A stretch of DNA of 64,000 nt from Porpolomopsis calyptriformis (Eukaryota > Basidiomycota > Agaricomycetes > Agaricales > Hygrophoraceae). This document shows, in pieces, positions 11,392 through 20,841 of the stretch. Where the stretch lies: NCBI GenBank assembly GCA_951640195.1, contig OX621163.1, forward strand, positions 2,728,001 to 2,792,000, read 5' to 3'. The notes under the pieces are model-generated. The model did no database searches. It saw only the letters and a program-made list of their open reading frames with translations, and was not told the origin of the DNA. Position numbers and translations under genes: made by a program. Numbering within the stretch: position 1 is the stretch's first letter; each line of letters opens with the position of its first letter.

Positions 11392-11603
11392 TGTAACAGA
11401 TATTACTATTACAGTGTGTACATTAGGGATGTAGTCCTTATGTATTGGTGTTTGTACTAGAGAGCAGTATATAGGCAGTATTTACCCTTATTTAGGTAGT
11501 TCTTTTTATATCTTGCCACCGCTCATACCAGGTTTACACATATCCAATAGATATTGGTTGTATCCAGCTGGTTGTGAGCACTGCAAGATCAAGAACTCTT
11601 ACA
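11392..11603 (+). repeat. LTR C, copy without target duplication (212 bp)
   Basis: TGTAACAG...CTCTTACA, same length as the solo LTR at 22549..22760 and nearly identical to it. The flanks (GTTTG before, CTTTT after) do not match. It marks the truncation point of A2, which suggests that recombination between two LTR C copies deleted the 5' half of A2 and its neighbour. Confidence 0.85.
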
Positions 11604-12287
11604 CTTTTTTGGATATCCAACATAGACTGTTGGATTACCCAATATTGGCGCAATGACAGTGTTGTTAAATGACATCATTGATTTTGGCACAGCCACTGCC
11701 AACACCAACCCCCTTGTGCTCAAGACTGATATGTAGCATCAACACACGCATGTCAAGGGTAGTCCTAGACCACCTAGGAACTGGCCCCTGCAGACCAGCA
11801 GGGCTCTATTGGCGATGACGAGGCATTTCAACCACCACATCATCAGTGGCCCCAATGCCACTCACGCTCACACTTTGTGAGCGCCTACTTCCCAGAGCCT
11901 CACGGCTCTCCAAGACGGTCCCGCAAACGCACGGAAACTGAGAAGGATGGAAGAGGACGCAAGCGAGAGGTAGAAGGTGCACTATGTCATAGACGACTGA
12001 CATCCCTCCAGCTACTGCCTATGTCCCCTCCAGCGACCTACTACCCCCCACAACTCCCCAATGTTGCACATCATCCCTGCGATGCAGACGAATGAGGAGA
12101 ACGAGGCCACCAAGGCCAGCAACAGGCACACAAAGTGCTACATCACCACCCAACAGTGGTCCCAACTCTCCCACCTACATCCCCAACCAGCTGTGCAAGC
12201 CCAATGGCCACAGCGCAGGTCTCCCCAAGCATTAGGGCTCCCCCAGGCATCGACAGAAGGCTTGGCCAGCCAACTGCAAAGCCCAAC
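11604..12287. other. Anonymous repeat flank between LTR C and A1
   Basis: Short open frames on both strands (for example 12061..12336) show no family resemblance and have low-complexity Pro/Gln/His composition. No gene is supported. A GCCCAATGGC motif near 12,210 is shared in inverted orientation with 329..402. The sequence ends at the TG of the A1 5' LTR. Confidence 0.5.
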
Positions 12288-12349
12288 TGTCACAGATGTA
12301 ATTTTTCCATTCCTTCTCTATGTTAGTCATCATTGATTAGTCGGATCTA

Positions 12350-13956
12350 CAGTGGGCCAAAAAACTGTTTCAATGTTTGGCAAGTTTGACTTGATATTAT
12401 TATATCCTGTGATATAAAATAGATAGAATTATAAAAATATTATAGAAGATAGCCCTTCATCTTGGGTTTAAAACAAGCCTATAAACGTTACAATCGGTCT
12501 AGTATTTCTAGAGATATTCCATTTCGAATCTGGTGATATCATTGAAACAGTTGTTTTGCTGAGGTACTAAAATCTAGAAAAGATGATATTTTAACTTATA
12601 AGTGAAGACTGTTATGATATGTTTGGTTCCAAAAGTGACCTGTGGATCATGTGAGTGTTGAACAGTAACAAACAAACCCAAACAACTAGTTGAACTTGAC
12701 CACCATCATCATAAAAAGCCTTTCTACTGCTGACTACAATCACATCCTCTCTCTTGTTGATTCTGGTTATTCTGGTCACCAAATCTCAGATATAACTGGT
12801 GCTTCCAATGCTACCATCTCCAGACTATGTTCCAGACATTGCCCTTATCTCCACAAATCTTCTGGAGGACATCCTTCAAAGCTTTGTACCTCTAACATTC
12901 GCTATGCAATTTGTCTTATTAGCTCTGGGAAGGTTGAAAATGCTGTGAAAGTTACCCAAATGCTTAGGAATATTACAAACCAACCTCTCTCTTCCCAAAC
13001 TGTTCAAAATGGCTTCAAAGGAGTGGGGATGAAGACTGTGGTGAAGAAGAAAAGACCTTTACTCACTAAGAGGTATAGGAAAGAGAGAATGGACTTTGCT
13101 TTGAGGTATCAAGATTGGACTATAGAGGACTGGAAGAAGGTGGTGTGGTCAGATGAAACCAAAATCAATTGCTTGGGGTCAGATGGTAGGAAATGGGTAT
13201 GGAAAAAGCCAGGGGAGGGTTTGAGTGATAGGCTAGTAGAGGGGACAAAGAAGTTTGGAGGTGGTTCTCTCATGATGTGAGGCTGCATGGCTTGGGAAGG
13301 GATTGGGTATGCTTGCAAGATTGATGGAATAATAGATGGAGACCTCTATGTTAAGATTCTGGAGGAGGAGCTTCAACAAACTATCCAATTCTATGACAAG
13401 ACCCTAGAAGACTTTATCTTCTAACAAGACAATGACTCCAAACATACCTGCAAGAAGGCTCAAAAATAGTTGAAGGATCATGGATATGAAGTCCTCTTGT
13501 GGCCTGCCCAATCCCCTGATCTCAATCCTATTGAGCATCTCTGGAGTCACTTGAAAAGGAGGTTGGCTGACTATGAGGTACCCCCTAATGGAATTGTGGA
13601 GTTGTGGGAGAGGGTACAAGTAGAGTGGGATAAAATAGGAGAGGAGGTGTGTCAGAAACTCATAGAGAGTATGCCTAGATGTGTAGAAGCTGTATTGAAG
13701 GCTAAGGGAGGCTATACTAAGTACTAAATACTAGTACAAGCCCTCAGCAAAACAACTGTTTCAATAATATAACCAGATTCGACAAGGAATATCTCTGGAA
13801 GAACTTTACCAATCGTAATGTTTAGGGGCTTGTTTTAAACCCAAGATGAGGGGCTATCTTCTATAATATCTTCATAATTCTCTCTATTTTATATTATAAG
13901 ATATAATACTGTCAAGTCAAACTTGCAAAACATTGAAACAGTTTTTTGGCCCACTG
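12350..13956 (+). mobile_element. Tc1-type DNA transposon, copy 2 (1607 bp)
   Basis: Same length, ends and terminal inverted repeats as copy 1 at 2967..4573, in opposite orientation. It was inserted at a TA dinucleotide in the A1 5' LTR. The sister LTR at 691..1080 has the uninterrupted sequence, which gives an exact empty site and proves the element boundaries. Confidence 0.97.
12690..13727 (+). pseudogene. Tc1-family transposase with three in-frame stops, copy 2
   Basis: The 346-codon frame gives the same protein fragments as copy 1: helix-turn-helix, WSDETKIN, QDNDSKHT and SPDLNPIEHLW, i.e. a DD34E Tc1 transposase. Stops are TGA at 13278..13280, TAA at 13422..13424 and TAG at 13467..13469. 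All three are explained by transitions in Trp, Gln and Trp codons and are shared with copy 1, so the common parent was already dead. Confidence 0.93.
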
Positions 13957-14142
13957 TACCTTATCTTTGGTTGGCATTCCCCATGATTCCATATCTTTTC
14001 ATTTATCCTAGATAGGATAGATTTCATTTCCGACAAGTATGTTTCATCTCTTCACATGCTCCAAGTCTCTTATCATGCCTATCTTTACTTGTTGCATGTA
14101 TTCCTCGTGTAGATACTGACTCATCCGCAGTAGCGTAGTTAG

Positions 14143-14187
14143 TATATAAACTCCTAGTTAGTCGTACTCAGACTTTAAGTCTGATTC
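14143..14187 (+). promoter_or_regulatory. LTR core promoter and self-primer donor sequence
   Basis: TATATAAA at 14143..14150 is a good TATA box. About 27-34 bp downstream, where transcription should start, lies AAGTCTGATTC (14177..14187). These 11 bases are the exact reverse complement of the sequence just after the LTR (14288..14298). The arrangement is that of Tf1/sushi-type elements, in which the RNA 5' end folds back to prime minus-strand DNA synthesis. The start site itself is inferred, not observed. Confidence 0.65.
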
Positions 14188-14287
14188 CTCATTAGCAACC
14201 CAATAACTAGGACTTGAGACATTATCATTGTCTTGGGACAGAGCTCTCCGAAGTAAAACTATCTCATCGATAACCAGTTTATAACAA

Positions 14288-14298
14288 GAATCAGACTT
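14288..14298 (+). other. Primer binding site for self-priming (11 nt)
   Basis: GAATCAGACTT begins one base after the LTR end. It does not look like a 3'-tRNA complement (which normally starts TGG), but pairs perfectly over 11 nt with AAGTCTGATTC at 14177..14187, the predicted 5' end of the element RNA. Confidence 0.65.
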
Positions 14299-14644
14299 CC
14301 TTCTTGCTCTCTCCCACTCTACTTGATCCACCTTTGTTTTCACACTGGACAATGACAACAAGGACTTCTACGATCCCTCTGAGCAGAATCCTCTCTCTCA
14401 GTCACTTTACTCACAAACTCGAATCTTCCCAGACCCAAACGAGGAAGCTAGTCAAGCTTCCCCTCTACCAAACATCTCACAAGCTCTAGGAAGAACTTGA
14501 AGTGAAACTCGTTTACTCGCCGCCGCTCAGTCACAATGTCCCATCACTCCCCCTACTGTTAGGTATCAACCCTTCCCATTCCAACAACCTACTCGACCAT
14601 CTTCACCCTTAACAACACCTTCACACTCACCATCACCAGATCCA

Positions 14645-15850
14645 ATGGGTTCTCATGCTAATCCCCCTGTTCCCAATCTTAATGAAATTCTTGCAGTCAT
14701 GAATGACTTGCGGAGGGAGATAGCTAATCTCCAGGCTTCGAACGCTCAACAGGCAGCAGAGATTCAAAACCTCAATCAACAACTTGCCGCTCAAGCTCAG
14801 CCTCAGCCCCCACCGCAACCTCAACCTCAACCTCCTGCTGCTCCCACCATCGAGATAAAGATGGCCAAACCAGACGAGTTCACTGGTCGACAGCAGGACA
14901 TCGACAAATTCATTAACAGCTGCAAACTATACTTTATGAGAAAACTATACCGCAACGAACACAAGATCCCCTTTGCCCTTTCCTTCATGAAGGGCATGAT
15001 GGCCCAAACTTAGTCTGAAAAGGAGACCAACGACATGAGAACTGTCAACTGGACTGGCCCGACTGCTACCTGGGCCACATTTGTAACTCGATTCCGATCG
15101 ACATTCGAAGGAATCAACAGACAGTCTCATGCTCGTAACGACATCAAGAGTCTCCACCAAGGAAGATTGAAGATTGAAGATTATAACCTGCGCTTCGGCG
15201 CCTTACAGGTCGACACCGGTTTCAATGACACTGCTCTCATCAATCTTTACCAAGCTGGACTTGATTCTAAGTTCATTGAATATGTTTACCAACTCCCCGC
15301 TGTCCCTACCACACTTCAAGAGTGGAAGGACGCCACGACACGTTACCAACACCAAAAGGACATTCTCACCTCACAGAAACAGTCCTCCATGTCCTGACCC
15401 CAATACTCTAATCCCTTTCCTGCCTGAGGATTGTACGTGGCCGCGACGACGACCTGTCAGACATCAGCAGCCCCCACCATCAAAAGAGAAGAACCTTCCT
15501 CTTTTGCCTGTACAATCCCATATGGAAATTGTTACTCCTGCGGCCAACCTGGCCACTCCGCGAATGCCTGCCCAGACTGTACCACCGGTGATGTGAAGAA
15601 TGTACCCGATACCTCTCCCTCATGTCGAGGAGGATACTATCGAGGTAGAGGAGGTTACAGAGGACGAGGATGAGGACGAGGTAGAGACATATGTGTCGTT
15701 ACCACTGAGCCCCACGTGGAGAACATCAACTCACCTGCTACACTGGCAATGAGTGAAACTCCGTCGGATATGGCGAAATGTGGTATACGCAATTGGTCGG
15801 ATGATCGAAAGAAGAGGCTGGCGACGGACTTGAAGTCCCAGGGTTTTTGA
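14645..15850 (+). pseudogene. Gypsy A1 gag
   Basis: Gag of a Ty3/gypsy element, with an N-terminal coiled-coil region (LNEILAVMNDLRREIANLQ), a proline/glutamine linker, a capsid-like retrotransposon gag domain (ATWATFVTRFRSTFEG...) and a single CCHC zinc knuckle (CYSCGQPGHSANACPDC) before an RG-rich tail. Four internal stops are present (TAG at about 15011, TGA/TGA near 15395..15430, TGA near 15671), mostly C-to-T type. Coding-like sequence in the same frame continues upstream to about 14,348, so the true start may be earlier. The frame ends with TGA at 15848..15850, directly after a slippery heptamer. Confidence 0.85.
15841..15847 (+). other. Candidate -1 frameshift site GGGTTTT between gag and pol
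   Basis: In the gag frame the codons read CAG GGT TTT TGA, so the heptamer G GGT TTT has the X XXY YYZ form and is followed at once by the gag stop. The pro-pol frame is exactly the -1 frame and is open from this point (TTG AAA GGT...). This is what is expected for programmed -1 frameshifting, though a mutational frameshift cannot be excluded in a decayed element. Confidence 0.5.
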
Positions 15851-18800
15851 AAGGTCTGGATGATTTGCCCAACGTTACGGACCATACTGCTCGATGTACC
15901 ATTACCCCATGCAATCTATTTCAAACTCTTGGTACTATTGAAAAGGGCGATTCAGGACTTACAATAGACATTTGGATCAAAGCTTCAGACAGTAGCCGAC
16001 ATGTCCCCACCACATGTCTTATTGATAGCGGAGCTTCTGGAAACTTTATGGACAAGACCTTCGCAACTCGTCACGAATTTACTCTTCAGGATTTGGAAAC
16101 CCCAATCCCCATACGGAATGCCGATGGGTCAGAGAACTGAGGCCCGATCGTTTTTGACACAGATGTCTGGATAGAAGCTCCAGGTGGACACATTGAAAGG
16201 ATCCATTTGGAAGTGACCGACCTCGGATCCAAGTTTGATATTATCCTCGGCTACCCATGGCTCAGAGCTCAAAACCCTAGTATTGATTGGGAGAAGTCAA
16301 CACTGGCTCTCGGAGGCAAAGAGACTTCTCATCAGTATTGTAGCGGCGAAGCAGAGTCCTCTGTGGTAGAATCGGTCTTGCTGGCGATTGCAAGTATTTC
16401 AAAATCGGACAAATCTCGAGCCAGCATGGTGGAGGAAGATATGCGAAAGTTTGTACCAGAGGTTTACTGGAAAGACTATGCTAGTGTCTTTGCCAAAGAA
16501 TCCTTCGATTGCCTTCCACCTCATTCCGAGTTCGATCACGTCATTGACCTTAGAGATGACTTCGTACCTCAAACTGACGTGACTTATCCGATGTCCCCTT
16601 GAGAGATAGAATATTTGAAGAAGTTTTTAGCTGAAAATGTGGCCACTGGATGAATCTTCAAAGGATCTTCGCCTCAAGCCACCCCCTTCTTCCTAAGCAA
16701 GAAAGCTGAAGACATCAATGTGAAAGGACAAGATGCTGGATACAGACCAATCGAAGATTATCGATACTTGAATCACTTTACAGTTCCCGACTGCTATCCC
16801 CTGCCTCTCTTGCACCAGATCGTTCAACAACCGAAACTTCGATCTGCTGCACTATTCACAGTTGTAGATATCCGATGGGGATTCAACAATATCCGTATAA
16901 GAGAAGGTGACAAATGGAAAGCCGCCTTCCTTACGGTCGAAGGACTCTTCGTACCAAGAGTGATGTTCTTTGGTCTGCAAAATTCTCCAGCTACGTTCCA
17001 ATGAATGATCGATACACGATTCACTGAAGTACTGAAATTAGGTTGTGTTTTTATCTATATCAATGACGTTCTCATCTGCGGAGACGATCTACAAGAGCTA
17101 CGATACTGGACGTTCAAAACCCTTGATATCATGAAGAAGAACAAACTCTCCTGTAAACCCGTCAAATGCCAATTCAAGAAAGAAGAGGTGATCTACTTGG
17201 GAATGACCTTGATGAAAGGTCATATCGGAACCAATCCCAAGAAGGTCAAAGCCATAGCCGAATGGCCCGAACCTCAAACCATTAAACAACTTCAATCCTT
17301 TCTCGGAAGTGCAAATTTCTGGAGGAAATATATTAAAGGTTTTTCAGATATCGCTCAACCACTTAACCAACTACTCTGCAAAGATGCTGTATGGGAATGG
17401 ACTCTTAAACGACAATGCGCCTTTGATCAGTTGAAACACTCCCTCACGAATGCCCCTCTCCTCAAAGTACCGGATCAAGATCTACCATATTGCTTGGAGA
17501 CTGACGCCTCTGGATTTGCCTTAGGAGGTATATTGTCTCAGCTACACAGAAATGACTGGAAACCCGTAGGCTTTCATTCAAGATCCTTGACCCCTGCAGA
17601 AAAGAATTATCCAACTTATGACACCAAGCTTTTAGCAATAATAGACTGTCTCAATGCGTGGCGACACCTCTTAGAAGGTTCATGGCATAACCTCCTTATT
17701 CGTACCAACAGTCTCGCCCTCAGATATTTCAGCACTGCTTGAGTGTTATTTGGATGAATTGCTCGTTGGTCAGAGATTCTGGCAAGATACGAATACAAAA
17801 TCGAGTACATCCCAGGGAGAAAGAACAAGGCCGATGGATTATCCAGGCGCCTGGATTATTTCGATGGAGGTAAAGGTGAGGTGGAAAATGAGATTTTAAT
17901 CGCGAATGATCATTGGATCAATTCGATCGTCAAACTTTCGAAACTGGACTTTTTCGCAAGATTACGCTTCAAGCCACCAATACTGAACAAGATCTCACAA
18001 AAAATCGAGGATGCCTCATTGTTTTGGGACCAAGCCGATGGGTTGGTTCGCGATGTTGAAGGTCGGATTGTGGTGCCAGAGGAAGTATCTTTGCGCACAG
18101 ACATAATACGACTGTCCCACGCCTACCCCCATACTGGACACCCTGGCATTGAGAAGACGAAGGAGCTGGTGCTCCGCAACTTTGTTTGGGATGGCATCCC
18201 TCAAGATGTTATCAACTACGTACAATCCTGCCCTGCTTGTCAACAAAACAAGAATTACCCTTCAAAGCTGACAGGACTCCTACAACCTATACCCCCTGCT
18301 ACCGAACCATGGACTGAGATTACCGTCGATCTCATCATTCAACTACCTGACTCACTTGGATATGATGCTGTAATGGTTGTTGTTGATCGCTTCACGAAAC
18401 ATGCCCATTTCATTCCAACAACTTCCAACCTCTCATCAGAAGGCGCTACCCAACTCTTCCATGATCACATCTGGAAACACCATGGATGGCCAAAGAAGAT
18501 CATTTCCGATCGTGGAGTTCAATTTGCATCGAAATTCACTGAAGCCCTTAACAAACTCTTAGGGACCATTTCTGGATTGTCCACTGCTTATCACCCCGAA
18601 ACTGATGGTCAGACCAAACGTACAAATTAAGAACTTGAGGTCTACCTACGATTCTATACCAATTTCATGCAAGACAACTGGTCTGAATGGTTAGCTTCCA
18701 CTGAATTTGCTTATAACAACCGACAACACTCCGCCACTTCACAATCACCCTTCTATTTAGAATATGGCTGTCACCCCCATTTACCGATCACTATCGAGTC

Positions 18801-19380
18801 CCCGAGTAACGTCCCCACAGCAAACACCTTCCACGAACGTCTCACGCATGCTCAGAAGAATGCTGGCGAATCACTATCACACGCTGCAGAATCGATGAAG
18901 AAATATGCTGATCGAAAACGGAAACTCTCTCCCTCCTTCAAAGTCGGAGATTTGGTTTGGTTAGATACCAAGAATATCAAGACGACTCAACCTGCTAAGA
19001 AATTGGATAACCGAAGGACTGGACCATTCAAGATCCTGAAACAAGTATCGGATCTTGCGTATCTCATTGATATCCCCGGAACTTGGAAGCTCCACCTAGT
19101 CTTTCATGTATCACTCCTGAGACCAAATGTCAAAGATAAGTCACTCCATCCTGATGTCACTGATACATCTCAACCTCCCCCAGATCTGATTGAGAATGAA
19201 GAAGAATATGAAGTTGAATCTATTCTTCAACACTCCGGAGTTAAACGCCGACGAAAGTATTTGGTCAAATGGAAAGGTTATCCAACTAAAGAAGCTACTT
19301 GGGAAGAACGATCGAATGTCTTACGACATGCCAAGGAAATTGTGAAGACTTACGAAGACTCAATTCAAACGGCGACTTAA
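15847..19380 (+). pseudogene. Gypsy A1 pro-pol with C-terminal chromodomain
   Basis: Domains in order: aspartic protease (LIDSGASGNFMD, near 16,020), reverse transcriptase (FTVVDIRWGFNNIRI; catalytic box reads YIND instead of YIDD at about 17,055), RNase H (ETDASGFALGGILSQ), integrase with HHCC finger (HTGHPGIEKT...CPACQQNK) and D,D,E core (ITVDLI, SDRGVQFAS, and the Glu after an in-frame TAA at about 18,628), GPY/F module and a chromodomain (EEYEVESILQH...KYLVKWKGYP, 19,200..19,340). The chromodomain identifies a chromovirus and suggests targeting to methylated histone H3 chromatin. Stops and the Asp-to-Asn change in the RT box, all transition-type, make it inactive. Confidence 0.93.
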
Positions 19381-19566
19381 CTCGTTTGTCATCATTCCGG
19401 CTGTCCATTTTTTGAATTCTATTCTTAGATCTGAGAGGCACTTATAAACCTAGAGTCGTTGATATGGCTCCATCCAATCTTTTCCAACTTTCGATGACAC
19501 CTCATAGTCTTGGACTTATCCAATATCATTGTTTCAGATTCCAACATCGAAAATCTCCATTCAACA

Positions 19567-20049
19567 ATGCCTGCCTCTTGTACTTCCACCCCTGATCAAC
19601 AAGTCACCATCCGACGTGCTGGACGGATCCCTTCATCTGCCATCCATTCCCCTACCCCCGGTCCCTCCACCTCTGCCTCTTCCACTTGACAGCTACATCA
19701 ACAAGCTCATGCCTGTGCTGAGGATTTCTTCAAGGACTATCCTACCCAAACTCCTCCCCCTGAAGATCCCGCCGTCACTATCTCCCGTCTCACAGTCCAT
19801 AGCAATAGTGTCAGTAATTGGAACCGAGAGCTTCATGAAGAACGCGACGTTTTACGAGCCGAAAACGAATCGTTATGGAAAAGTGTTTCATTTTGGAAGA
19901 ACCATTGGGACAACAGTGAGCTCAAAGTTTGGGAGCTCCAACGACAGAAAAAGCGAACATGGGTCAATTGCTACGATGTCACTACCTGCGCAATCATCGT
20001 CAAACTCATAGAAGAGAGTCGCCGATCCGAACGACTCTCCAGAGAGGAG
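19567..20049 (+). pseudogene. N-terminal part of A1 third ORF, cut at 20049
   Basis: Starts MPASCTSTPDQQVTI and carries one in-frame TGA (about 19,688). It then has a charged helical segment with RELHEERDVLRAENESL and WDNSELKVWELQRQKKR, likely a coiled coil. Homology to the A2 copy stops at 20049, where LTR B sequence begins. The matching C-terminal part lies inverted at 1081..1361. Function unknown. Confidence 0.75.
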
Positions 20050-20381
20050 ACTATCATTTTCGATGCTGCAATTGTCACACTGTTACAATGTGACCGTTAC
20101 CCAACCAGTCAAGTCACAGTCACAAGTGTGATGTTTGTCACTCCTTCTTATCTTTCTTATCTTATCTTTTACACTTAATCATTGCTTACACAATCATTCC
20201 ATGGATTGATTACATAATCACATATTCGGACTCAGCTAGGGTAAATATAGGCAGCTCAGAATTGCTTATACTTCTCTAGGTTGAACCACAACTTGGACTT
20301 GCCAACTTCCTAGTTTGCATTGGCTAAGACCCACATTGGACCTCCCAGAGTGAAGACCTGAGTCCTGCTTCACACCTAACA
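20050..20381 (+). repeat. 3' fragment (332 bp) of the LTR B split by inversion
   Basis: It matches the corresponding part of the intact LTR B (reverse complement of 1721..2052), ends CACCTAACA and is followed by TGTCT (20382..20386). That duplication matches the flank of the 46-bp fragment at 1362..1407, so both are parts of one insertion. Confidence 0.92.
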
Positions 20382-20386
20382 TGTCT

Positions 20387-20841
20387 ATTGAAGTAGATAA
20401 GGGTGAGTGTAATTAAAAATATGGAAGTAGTCAATAAAAATGTATTCATACCCCCCAGGCTGGTTCTAATGCAGCCTCCTACTATCGCCGCTCTTCTGCA
20501 ACATCATCCACTAGCCTCCGCACAACTTTTGATGCAGCTGCTCACTCCATTCCTTCCAACAACCAGATATTGCTGGATCAAGCTGACTTACATGAGGGAC
20601 AATGTCTTAACAGCCCATAGTTGTTCTTGAATATCGCATGACAGGATGGGCATTGAACTGCTATAAGGACCAGGAGGTAAAAAAATAAAATCCAGTGGGT
20701 GGTTGTGTGCATCAATGAGCACAACAACTGTAGTGAACTTAGAATTTTTCTAAGCTTCCAGCAATCTGGCAATACCCGCCCCATCTTCCCTCCCACATTC
20801 ACCCATCCTCCCACATATGCATCCCCCAAAATGCCTATCAC
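20387..20841 (-). pseudogene. Plavaka transposase first exon, displaced by inversion
   Basis: On the minus strand, VQCPSCHAIFKNNYGLLRHCPSC (about 20,575..20,660) looks like the N-terminal zinc finger found at the start of Plavaka transposases. It ends at a good donor (GTAAGT). The intron continues to AATAG at the TGTCT duplication, and the next exon begins on the other side of the inverted block at about 1409. The first 60 residues of the long open frame are probably not coding. This linkage is the independent support for the inversion. Confidence 0.7.

Larger units (their letters stand above)
12288..14286 (+). repeat. 5' LTR of gypsy A1, interrupted by a Tc1-type element
   Basis: TGTCACAG at 12288 and TATAACA ending at 14286. 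Subtracting the 1607-bp Tc1 element and one TA gives 390 bp, the length of the LTR at 691..1080. Part of the U3 carries the Tc1 insertion at a TA (12348..12349 and 13957..13958). A TATA box and the predicted RNA start lie in the 3' third. The five bases before it are CCAAC. Confidence 0.92.

Noticed and set aside
13278..13469. Stops in the Tc1 transposase as programmed recoding
   Set aside because: Three separate stops of different type at conserved Trp/Gln positions fit mutation, not recoding.
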